From Isochrysis galbana (Eukaryota > Haptophyta > Isochrysidales > Isochrysidaceae), in contig CM030942.1 of assembly GCA_018136815.1 (NCBI GenBank), positions 683,797-747,796 on the forward strand: a stretch of DNA of 64,000 bases. The letters run 5' to 3'. The translations under genes were made by a program, and so were the position numbers. This document shows, piece by piece, positions 1 through 9,718 of this stretch. Numbering within the stretch: position 1 is the first letter of the stretch; each line of letters begins with the position of its first letter. Under the pieces are notes generated by a model. The model ran no database searches, had not been told where the DNA came from, and saw only the letters and a list, made by a program, of their open reading frames with translations.

Positions 1-22
1 AAAGACGTATTTCCCATTTAGA
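1..22. mobile_element. Possible end of a second hAT transposon copy
   Basis: Positions 6-22 match 15 of 17 bases of the terminal inverted repeat of the hAT element at 6536-8955 (CGTATTTCCCATCTAGG there). The rest would lie left of the window. From 23 to 362 I see no gene; 236-330 is a purine-rich leader just upstream of the sugar-transporter start. Confidence 0.35.
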
Positions 23-362
23 TTTAGGACGGCGTCATACAATACGTGAAAGTGATCAACGTCAAGATTGAAGCTAGCCTGCCCGCCCTCAGCCGTTTAC
101 TAAAAAACCTAGTCCTCGGTTCTTTCATCCCTCTCTCTCTGCGATTTTGGCGCGAGGCGTGCAGAAGAGAGACAGAAGTAAATAGAGAGTGGAAGACCCC
201 AAAACAGATGTAAACAGCGTGGCGTGCACGTGATGAGGCCGTGCGCGAGGGGGGCGGGAGGGCGGCGTTCGGCGGCGGCGCGAGAGGGAGGTGGGAGAAA
301 GGGAGAGAGAGGGGGGGGGGACAGGAGGGAAGCGCGCTGTGCCGGGGCGTGTGCACGGCGCG

Positions 363-2274
363 ATGACGGATGAGCAACTCAAGATGATGAGCCTCCTCGT
401 CTTCACCTTTCAAAACGCCGCCTTCGTTCTGCTCATGAGGTGGTCCAAGGTGCTCGACACGCACTATAACTCGACCGTCGCGGTGAGCAGCCTCTCTCCC
501 TACCTCCCTACCTCCCTACCTCCCTTCCTCCCTGCCCCCTCTCTCCCTCCTCCCTCCCTCCCTCCCTCCCTCCCTGTCTCCCTCGCTCTGCCCGTTCCCC
601 CTCCCCTCCCAGCGCGCTTTCTCTCTTACCATGCTACTGTTGTTCTCATCCGGTTGACCAGTCTGTACCCTTCCACGTCCCCGTCCTCTCAACCCCCCCC
701 CTCCGTCTCTCGCTCTGTCGCTTTCGTGCATACGGCAATGAAGGACGAACCCTCCGAAATGCATCCGCCTGGTGGGATTAGCGGTGTTATGAATTATCGG
801 CATTTCCAACAGCCGGGGCTGCGAGATGGCGGGGACAAACGTGACCATCCGTCTGGCACTTGTACACAGGTACTCATCACTGAGGTGCTAAAGATGCCAC
901 TCTCGATTACGTTGCTTATATATGAGAAGCAGTCCTTCTCTGATGCGATGGCTAACCTGCGGAAGGAAATCTTGGGTGCTCCCATCGACACGCTCAAGAT
1001 TGCGGTGCCTGCCCTCTTGTATACGGTACAAAACAACGCGCTGTTCATTGCAATGGAGCACTTGGAAGCTGCAGTCTTCCAGGTCACGTACCAGCTCAAG
1101 ACACTAACCACTGCTGTCCTCACGGTTGTGCTTCTTGGCCGCTCGGTAGCCCCTCACCAGTGGGGAGCACTACTTCTTCTCATGGCCGGGACCATCCTCG
1201 TACAAGAGCCGCCCACACGAAAGCCTAGCTCGGCAGCTTCCGCCGCCGCCGACAGCTGGTCTTTTACCGTCGGTGTTGGCGCCACAGTTGCCGCGTGCAT
1301 CTGCTCGAGTGTGGCGTCCGTGTACCTCGAAAAGATCCTGATCGAGTCAAAACCCTCAATTTGGATCAGAAACGTTCAACTGTGCATCTTCACTATTCCG
1401 ATTGCCTTTTCCGGTATGTTGCGGGCCGGTGCACGAGGGGTCAGATTGTGCTCTAAGCGATGAGCCCAATGCAAGCATGGAGCACGAGTCAATGGACAGA
1501 GTAAGGGAATGCTGCGATGTTGTCGGTGTGGCCGCCATCGTGGAATTCGACACCAAGAGAGCACTGCCCAGCTAAGGCGCCCCTATGCCTCCCTGTCCCC
1601 TCTCACTCACCTCGCTTTTGGGCGGCCAGGCACACTCTTGGTGAACGATGCTTACATGAAGGAGGACGGCACGCCCCTCCACGGCTTCACATTCGCGGTA
1701 TGGGCCTCCATCTTCACGAACGCAGCAGGGGGGATGATCGTTGCAACTGTTATGAAGTTCGCTGGAAATATTCTTCGCAACTTCGCTCAAGCTTGCGCAA
1801 TCATTGTCGGTGGCTTCGGCTCTTGGCTTCTGTTCGACTTTGTGATCACCGCACGCTTTGTCGGTGGTGTTGCACTAGTGTGTGGCCTCAAGCCGCGTAG
1901 ACGCGCCATGCCTATGATGCTGCCGGGCTCGGGCCTTGTCATCGAACGCCATAGCCTTCTTTCATACGAGCAGTCTCCCTAAAGTGCCCGCTTAGCACCG
2001 TCACGCCTCTGATGTGTGATAGGTCATCCTCTCCATCTTCATATATGGCTCCAAGCTTGAACAGCTATTGGATTGGGTTGAAGCTGCGGGAGCCATGATC
2101 GGGCTAGGACGCGGGTTGAACTCGCCATCTGCGGCATACACGCAGGTGCCCACTGAGGAGGCCACGACAGAGGAGGCCGACCTTGAGCTCGCTCCAACGG
2201 ACATCAATCCGCCCGGGCAGGAGCTTGTGACGGATCACGCCTGCAGTAGCTCTGAGAATGGCAAAGGACAATGA
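363..2274 (+). CDS. Nucleotide-sugar transporter (SLC35A/UDP-galactose transporter family)
   Basis: Exchanges a nucleotide sugar for nucleoside monophosphate across the Golgi membrane. Four exons, 363-482, 870-1413, 1630-1877 and 2023-2274, join in frame with GT-AG introns to give about 387 residues, the usual family length, with about ten hydrophobic spans. Family signatures are clear: VQNNALFIAMEHLEAAVFQV and YQLKTLTTAVLTVVLLGR in exon 2, then GNILRNFAQACAIIVGG in exon 3 and a VILSIFIYG end span across the exon 3/4 join. The start at 363 was chosen because it gives a short cytoplasmic head (MTDEQLKMM) before the first span; the longer upstream frame is low complexity. The C-terminal ~60 residues are acidic and hydrophilic, as expected for a cytosolic tail. 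Intron 1 (387 nt) holds a CCCT-rich pyrimidine tract. Substrate (UDP-Gal, CMP-Sia, UDP-GlcNAc) cannot be read from sequence. Confidence 0.9.
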
Positions 2275-3517
2275 TCTATAGTAAGCACCTGCATCTTGAA
2301 CGATGTTTGACGGCGATTTCACCGAAGGTACGATCTATAGAGGCTGCGCACTTGGCTGACGATCAAACACGCCACGCGTCTTGACGCATGCTGTACAAGT
2401 CGGTTGTGTGTCGCCGTGTTGGAGGCCATGAAACCGCAGGAATACTCCATGCGCCTTAACGCGTGCCGCAAAAGTCGCTTCATTTCGCCGTGCCGCAGGC
2501 CATTCAACATCGATGAGCGCTCGTCAAATCTCAACAGAGTAGCCTGTGTCTGGCCTGATCCACCCGATTTCAGCACTGGGGATGGTAGGTTGTGACCCAT
2601 CATATGCGTCAATGAAGCTGACGGGTGACGTGCGTGGAAAGCGGCGCATGGCAACTTGAAAAGCAAGGGCACGGCACAACAACCTCAGATCACCAATGAC
2701 CGAGCACTCTTACGTGCGAGCATGGTCTCCAATCCTGCTTTGCGTATCCTCTATGGACTGCGGGCTTCGCTAGCTTATGGAGTGCCGTCGGGTCATCCGG
2801 ATGGCCCGCTTGTGAAATGCTGCCGTTTTTATTGAGAATTTTTCTACGCTTTCCATCAACAACCCGGCAGAGAAATCATTGACAGCGCCGTGCGCTAAAG
2901 TAGTGTAGCGGCTAGTCAGATTCAGATGGTTGCACGCCGGGGTGGGGAATCCAGTCGGCGTAATCGTAGTCGAAAGCTCGCCACACCATGACCCCTACCG
3001 CCTACCGTATAGTAGTCGGTGCGCAGTAAGGCCCGGCTGAGCGTCGAAAAGCGAGCGAGCGAGTGATACTATGAAATGCAGGTCCAAATGCATATGCACA
3101 TGCAACGCGGCCAAATTTAAAAATAAAGGGCCTAACACCTACTACTACTACTACTACTACGGTCTAGGACATTTTTACCTTCGCATACCGACACCGCCCT
3201 TATTTCCCTTCGCCCCACCTCCTTCCCTTCCCCCCTTGTTTGCTTTTCCTTTTTGCTTCGGTTACAGGGTGGCCCAGGTGCACTTGCCAGGTGCACTAGC
3301 GCCCTTGCGGGCAGAGGCACCGGATAATGCCCCTTCACTGCTTCACTGAACTAAGTCTAAATTTAGTACGTTTAGTCTGTCAACTGCCACCCCTGAAGTC
3401 GCTCACCCTCACTCCGCCGCGCCGTACCGCTGATGTGGCACCATCTTTAATTCGCCTTCTGACCCCTCGATCAAGGTCCGAATTTCGCCGAATTCGTGCC
3501 GCAACGGGCGCGCTTAT
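2275..3517. other. Intergenic, no gene recognised; TAC microsatellite
   Basis: No open frame here resembles a protein. A (TAC)n microsatellite lies at about 3138-3161. From 2700 to 3500 the base composition is mixed and no RNA gene is recognisable. Confidence 0.5.
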
Positions 3518-3535
3518 TGCTATTGCATCTGTAAT

Positions 3536-4285
3536 AATAAACCTTTTAATAGTCTCACCGCACACGCGGCCGTGGACCCTCTACTTTCTACTCACGTAGG
3601 AAACTTTCTACACCCCCACTTCCCCGGCCCTTCTCCCCCCGCCATAAGGCGACTCCCCCCGTGCACTACTAGGGGGATAGGGGTGAAGGGCTTAGATATG
3701 GTCCGGTGGCCCGCGCCCGCCCCCGGTGATCATTCCCCCCCTTCCTCCTGTGTCTCCGAGTGGGCGGCGGTCTCAGCCCCGACTTATCCTGTAAACAGGT
3801 GCGGGACTTACCTATTTTTCGGTGAGCGGAGCTCTCGCTCCGCCCACCCCCTTCTCCGCGCTCTCTCTCCCCTCTCCTGCGGCACGCGCGATGGCGCGCC
3901 TGCGGCAGGCCTGCAGCTGCCCCTGGCGACCCCTGGAGGCTCCTGGAGGCCAGCTCTGGGGGCAGAGGAGGCTGGGACTGGGCCCTGGCCTCCCCTGCCT
4001 CTCCCTCGCTGGCGCTCCTGAGCCTCTGGGGCCCCCAATCTGCACCTGTCTGCCTGTCGACCAGGGGGGGAGGGGGGGTTGGAGCAATGGGCTGGTCACG
4101 AGGGGCCAGGATGGGCGAATGGGGCGAGCCTGTGGGGAAGGGAGTGGGTCAGTAGGGCAGTGGCCTCCTGGCATGCCATCAGGCGTGCCAGGAGGATGGG
4201 TGGTTCCTCCCCCATGGCAGGGGAGGAGTGGAGAGAGGGGGGGGCTCGTGCCCCCCCATGGGTCAACCAAGTATAAACTTAGTTG
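3536..4285 (-). mobile_element. Short non-autonomous retroposon with 5' hairpin and 18-bp target duplication
   Basis: The element reads on the minus strand. It is flanked by perfect copies of TGCTATTGCATCTGTAAT at 3518-3535 and 4286-4303, a variable-length duplication as left by target-primed reverse transcription. Its 5' end (4285-4264) is a 9-bp hairpin with loop TTAT, followed by GACCCATGGGG. Its 3' end is A/T-rich without a long poly-A. Internal sequence from about 3955 to 4285 is shared with 20160-20540 (opposite strand). No long coding frame is convincing, so it looks like an internally deleted relative of the LINE superfamily seen elsewhere in the window. From 4304 to 4510 I see nothing. 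Confidence 0.7.
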
Positions 4286-4510
4286 TGCTATTGCATCTGT
4301 AATGTTAACTTCCAACGACTACAGGTCCTACTTTCTCCCCGACGGGTTGATTCAGGGCAACTCGTGTGTACCTGCACATTCATCACCACCGTGTAGCTCC
4401 TTACACCTACAGCCCTATACCAACACCTAAACAAGACACACACACGGTGTTTACATCTAGGAGTATATCCGCTGTTTCGTACAAGACATCACTCATAGCA
4501 ACGAATCCGC

Positions 4511-6206
4511 TCACAATATCCTAAGAGCTCCCCTTGTTGCCGCCGATTTCGTGGCTTGGCGCCACTGACTCGAAGACGCGTTAGGCTGCTCAGGCGTTTG
4601 GCTTTGATTCTCATCGTTGGCCACGATGGTATGGGGAGCACTCACTTCCACCTCGATCTCCTCAGGCTCAGCGTCGATACTCACCGATGGTCGCCTTCTC
4701 ACTTCCTTGACCTGTTTGGATTCGATACGGGCCGCGCGCTTCGCCCCACTGGCCGTATCATCGTTCCCACGCAGCGTCCGCTTTGCCCCCATTTCGCTAC
4801 CCTCGCGCTTTGCTGATGCTGACTGCACTCGTTCAGCATAGGCTTCCTTCCAGGCGGACGCCAGCTCAACCAGAGGCGCAGGCTCGAATACTAAGCCGAC
4901 GTGGACGGACTCGGTGGCCGAGGCCACCGTGACCGCGGTCGGTAGTAAGCGTTTGCGCTCCACCCCACGCTCAGCCAGCGCGTCCACGCATGCGCTTGCG
5001 CGCATGAAAGCCACGTATTCGTATAGCCGCCTCATCTCATCAAAATAGGCAATGGCTGAGCCCTTGGCGTCGACAGTGAAGTGGGAGGCGATCGCTGCGG
5101 GCATGGCGCACTCAGCTCCGCTTACAACGGCCCGCACGTGGAGGCCCACGGTGGGGTGGTCCCTCATGATGGCCGCAATGCGTTCAAAGATGGCCGCATT
5201 TGCCATGGACAGTGCAGGCGAGGGCGCAAGCGACCAGCAAGTCTGCGCCTCTGCGCAGCAGACATCCAACGGGTGGAATTCTGGCTCCTGCTCGCGAAGA
5301 ACCTCAGCTAAGCGTGCCGCCGGGCCGATCGTCTCGCTGCTGCGCTCGTCCTCGGCGAGGGCTGCGGCCAGTGTGCCGATCCTGCGAGGCAGAAGTAGAA
5401 GGGTATGAGACAGTTCAGTCGAGGCAATGCGTGGCACAAGGGTGTGTGCAGACAGCGCGGACAGCGCGGAGGTACACATTGCTGGCACACCAACAGGTAG
5501 AGCATGGGCAAGTGAGGCGCTCAGCCGCCCACCTCGAAGGGTCCGACAGCGAAGCCGCAAACAGGTCCATCCGCTTGGTGAGCGCAGCCTTCAGCCGAAG
5601 CGCACGCGAGCTTCCCACTTTGTCCGACGCGCGCACGATAGCCTGGAGCCACTGGTCGATTTCCTCGATCTGTGCATGGTCATCTTTTGGTGGAGGTGGC
5701 ATGGGCGGTGCGACTATCTCGGGTGCCGAAATGAGTGGGCCTTCGGGCTGTACGACGGCTGCCTCGAGAGGCTTGACCGGCTGCACAGCCTCTGGAATCT
5801 TGGTGACGGTCTCGGGAAGCACAGGTTCCTTCAGCGGAACGGGCGCCTTCTGCGCAAGGATTATGACGGGAGCCATCGAACGTGAATGTGGCGGGGGCTT
5901 GACCTTCGGAAGCGCGGCCGTCAGCTCGGACGGGTCGGCAGCGGAGGTGAGGGGCGGATATGGCGTCGGGTCGGCGACAGCCGAGCGGCGTGCGAGCATC
6001 AGGTTAGGGAGTGGCGTGGAGTCGGGGTCGAGGTGGACGAGCTTCTTGCGCGGGCGCGTGCGGCACCACCAGCACCACGCGAGCATACCTACCACGCCTA
6101 CGCCAGCCACAAGCCCCAAGAGGACGAAGAGCGCCGTGTCAGCCGAGGTGGGGGGAGGCAGGGGCGGCGGCAGGGGCGGCGGCAGGGAGGGCGGCGAGCT
6201 GGCCAT
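4511..6206 (-). CDS. Single-pass membrane protein with OmpA-like C-terminal domain
   Basis: Two exons, 6206-5533 and 5381-4511 on the minus strand, join across a 151-nt GT-AG intron to give about 514 residues. A short proline-rich head is followed by a membrane span at about 24-47 (ALFVLLGLVAGVGVVGML) and a positively charged RTRPRKK stop-transfer. A proline-rich linker with a predicted helix follows. Residues about 283-392 show the OmpA-like layout: a helix (IFERIAAIMRDHP), a beta strand, then a helix ending CVDALAERGVERKRLL and a strand. This resembles the peptidoglycan-associated fold, but the acidic and arginine contact residues are not evident. The C-terminus is basic and disordered. Eukaryotic OmpA-like domains are uncommon; the assignment rests on pattern only. 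The ATG at 6206 directly precedes the proline-rich head. Confidence 0.6.
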
Positions 6207-6535
6207 CGAGCAGGGCGGACTGCGAGCGCAGGCGCTGTGGACGTCGTTCCCCCTTGCTCGCTCTTCTTCTCCCGTCCTCTCTCTCTCCCTGCCTCTCTCT
6301 CCCTCCTCTCTCTCTCCAGGCCCTCCTCTCGAGGCGCTCGGACGGCGGCAACGCTCCGTTTGAGACGGAGAAGAGGGGGGGAGGGAGGGGGTCGGAGAAG
6401 AGTGGAAGAAGAAGAATAAAAAAAGAGTACTCTGGAGGAAAAGAAAAGTGAGCCGGGGTTTTCTCTTGGACTTACGCCCAGAAGAGAAGGCAGATAGTGA
6501 GGTTTTTTACGAGGTGGCTTGGCATGGCTAGTGGC

Positions 6536-8955
6536 CCTAGATGGGAAATACGTATTTACCGTATTTGGCCAGACACCAAATACATATGTATTTGGCTGTA
6601 TTTGAAGCGTGTCCTGGGTTGTAGGCCTCGAATGTATTTGAAATGTATTTGGCCGGAGGCCAAATACCCTAGTTGGGAGATACGTATTCACCGTATTTGG
6701 CCGAAGGCCAAATACAGACCGTATTTGCCGTATTTGAAACCCCCTCTATGTGCCCCTCCGTATTTGGACGGTGGCGCGCGCCCGCACACGCTAGCAGCCG
6801 CCCGCGCGGCGGCGCGGCGCGAGGCATCTCACCTCAACAACTTCTCAACGAGCTCAGCACTGGGACTCACATTCGCATCACCAACCCACTGCTCCTCCCC
6901 ATCCCCATCACTATCCTCATCACTCTCCCATGGCACAACATCAGGTTTCCAAGCAGCACTCTGGGAACGCATCTGCACATGCATGGACTCATGACAAAAA
7001 ACCAGCTTATCTGCCACCTGATGGGACATTCGCGACCGAGCTTGAGAATGTATTTGGCCATACACTGACCAATTGCGTTCGGCGGCCGATGCAGCGACGG
7101 GTTGGGACAGAACTTGTTGTGCAATCGATGCAAGCATAGGGACATGCTTGCCATACATCATCCACCATTGCGACGGTTCCATAACCTTGGCGTTCTCCAA
7201 TGCTGACGGCCGAGAGAAAGCACCACTGCCACTTTGGAATATAGCAAATTCTCTCTCCACTTGGGCGATTCGTTGAACTACTTCAGGGGAGGAGACGGTG
7301 CATTCTCTCCAAGCTTGCTCTGGGTTGGGGGAGGCCAAGATCGTGTCACGTAAACAAAGGCGGTCAACAATTGTCTGCAAGCCCTCCGTCGTTGCGTCAT
7401 CCAAGTCACCTACCGTCTGCATGTATTGTGGGTCCAACGCGTAGCCTGCGGCGTGCATAGGCGAGTGGAGGTATTCCCAACGTTCGGCGTGAAGCTTTGC
7501 CAATTCCTTGAACCGAGGAACTCTATCTTGCATGGCTTCAATGCGTTGGCCGATCGAAAACATCTTATCCTACACTTTCCCCATACAAAACGCGTTGCTG
7601 TCCATTAGCCGGAGCAGTTTCACAACAGGCATGGTCACATGCAAAATCAGAATGAGAGGTTTCCAAAAACCATCATCGTCGAGCACAATCGCCTTCACCT
7701 TCCTTCCAATGTCTGCATCCAAGACCTCGTCATTGTCGCAGGTGGCCGACCGCCCTCTGGAAGTAAATCGGTGCGCTGCATACTCCATCGTCACTACCAC
7801 CTGCTGCAACTCAGTTTTTACACGCAGCATTCGAGACATCTCATGAAACTTTCCGGCGAATCGAGTTTGCTTTGCGCGGTAAAGGCCGAATTCTTTCCCA
7901 TGGTTGGCAGCAATCATTTCCCGGAGCTTCGCACGTGGCCACCTGGAGCGACCCCAAAACAGCGATAAAACGCAACCTACCTTTGATATCACCTCAGCCA
8001 CTTGTGCCACCTTAGCAAAATCTTTCAGCTCTAGAGAGAGGACGTGCGTACCGCAGCATGTAGCTGTGAGCCACTTGTAGTGCCTCTCCAAAATTCTCCA
8101 AGCGGCCTTCATTGTGCTGCAAGTGTCTGTGACCACCTGCACAAAGCAAAACCGGCCATGCCTCTCGATACGCTGACGTAGTAACTCAGCTACAAATTCA
8201 GAATTCTCTGCATCGCTGCTCGATAGCTTGACCGTACCATCAAATAGCATGCACGCCGGATTACCGTACAAGAAATTGATCAAGTGATCCTTCATCACAT
8301 TGTCCCACCCATCTGATAGAATCGAACAACTTTTACTAAGCAAGCGCAGCGCAGCTTGCGCAGTAGCAGGTGCATGCAGCGGTGCAGCCGCGCAAGCTCC
8401 AAGTTGCACGTTGGCCATGGTGCCCGTGTCGAAGAGCAACTCCCCACTTGCCACTTGGCCGTGCAGCTCCTCGTGCGCGCGCACGTGCGGCACGTAGCAT
8501 TCAGTGGGTGCGTGAGTGCGTGGGTGCGTGGGTGCGCACAGTAGTACACAGCACCGGCAGTGTGGTGTTAACCCGCTGCTGGTACCAACACTTGCAGATT
8601 GAGGTGTTAACGCATGTGCCACACCTAGCCAATGGAGGTGTTAACGTAAAGTGGGTCAACACCGGGTAAACGTGAACCCATACGCCCTGGCGCGCGCTCG
8701 TAGTTGGCAAGTGGCAACGGGGGCGAGTCGCGAGTCGCGAGAGAGATATGGAGAAAAGGAAAAAAAAAGAGGAAAGGAAAAAAAAATCCTACTGTATTTG
8801 GGGACTGTATTTCAATGTATTTGTACGAAGGCCAAATACAGACTGTATTTACTGTATTTGCATTTGCACTCTCCCCCACTGTATTTCCCATCTAGGCCAA
8901 ATACATATGTATTTGGCTGTATTTGCAGGCCCCTGCACCGTATTTCCCATCTAGG
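6536..8955 (-). mobile_element. hAT DNA transposon, near-intact, with 8-bp target duplication
   Basis: Ends are the 17-bp perfect inverted repeat CCTAGATGGGAAATACG (6536-6552 and its complement at 8939-8955). The flanks are CTAGTGGC at 6528-6535 and 8956-8963, exactly the 8-bp duplication made by hAT transposases. Subterminal arrays of TGTATTTGGCC-type motifs in both orientations occupy 6540-6770 and 8800-8955; these are typical transposase-binding clusters. A second, slightly diverged copy of each end lies inside (starting 6668 and ending 8896), so the termini are doubled. The transposase gene lies between them on the minus strand. Confidence 0.9.
6829..8622 (-). pseudogene. hAT transposase (DUF659 plus hAT dimerisation domain), one in-frame stop
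   Basis: Two adjoining open stretches, 8622-7570 and 7563-6829, are in the same frame. They are separated only by a TAG at 7572-7570 in the context MGKV-stop-DKMF, where relatives usually carry Tyr (MGxVYxxM). The upstream part carries a DUF659-like core: SDGWDN, a VVTDTCSTMKAAW segment and CCGTHVLSLELKDF. The downstream part ends with the hAT C-terminal dimerisation region: WWMMYGKHVPMLASIAQQVL, then a SAAERNWSVYG motif. No BED zinc finger is seen upstream; the open frame begins from a GTG, so the true N-terminus is uncertain. A single stop suggests recent loss of function, or an active copy elsewhere acting on these ends. Confidence 0.85.
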
Positions 8956-9718
8956 CTAGTGGCAGTAGCGGCACTAATATTCAGTTGATTTATTATAAAG
9001 TTAGTGGTGGCCCCGCCTTACCAACACCAGCGACGCGCCCGCCGCCGGCCATAGCGCCCGTGCCAATCTCGGCGCGTAGCCCTGGCTAGCTTTCCAGATC
9101 ACATCTCACATCATTTATCATTTATACATTTACATTTAATTCTGAATAATTATCATATTCAATAGAGCGCTAGGTATAGAAGCCAGATTGGCTTAAACAC
9201 CAACAACAACAACAACAAGGGGGCAAGAACTGGATCCGACCACCGAACCAATCGCCCGGCAAACCCATAACCATAACACACCCCACCCCGAAACAACCCC
9301 GAAGGCAAACGGGATACGGATAAAAGGAAAAAAGGAAAAAAGGAAAAGGCCTTTGCCTTTGCGCGACAACAGACGCACTGAAAACCGGTAGCCCGGTGGC
9401 GCACGGAAGGGAGAAGGGGACTAGACCACCGGGGACCGGGACACGCCGCCTGCCGCCTGCCACCGAAAGCCCCGTTCACCGAGACGTAGCGCACGAGGGG
9501 ACGAGCTGGGAGGTGGGTGGAGGGAGTGGGAAGGGACGCGGGCGTGGGCTGCGGGAAAGTCTCTGGAAAGCCGCGCGTATGGTGTGTGGTGAGGTTATTA
9601 AGAAGTTTTTTTACTTCTCATATTCAATTTATAGAAAAATCGGAAAAATTAAATGGTTCACTTAAAGGGGGCTTGCGTGTATGCTTCACTAGCCATGGCA
9701 AGGCGCGAGCATCTCCCA
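8956..9718. other. Intergenic, AAC microsatellite, no gene recognised
   Basis: Contains a short (AAC)n run at about 9202-9220 and an A/T-rich stretch at 9100-9170. Open frames here are low complexity and resemble nothing I know. Confidence 0.5.

Noticed and set aside
5200-6363. 387-codon plus-strand open frame
   Set aside because: Antisense to the spliced OmpA-like gene, Arg/Ser-rich, no recognisable motif.
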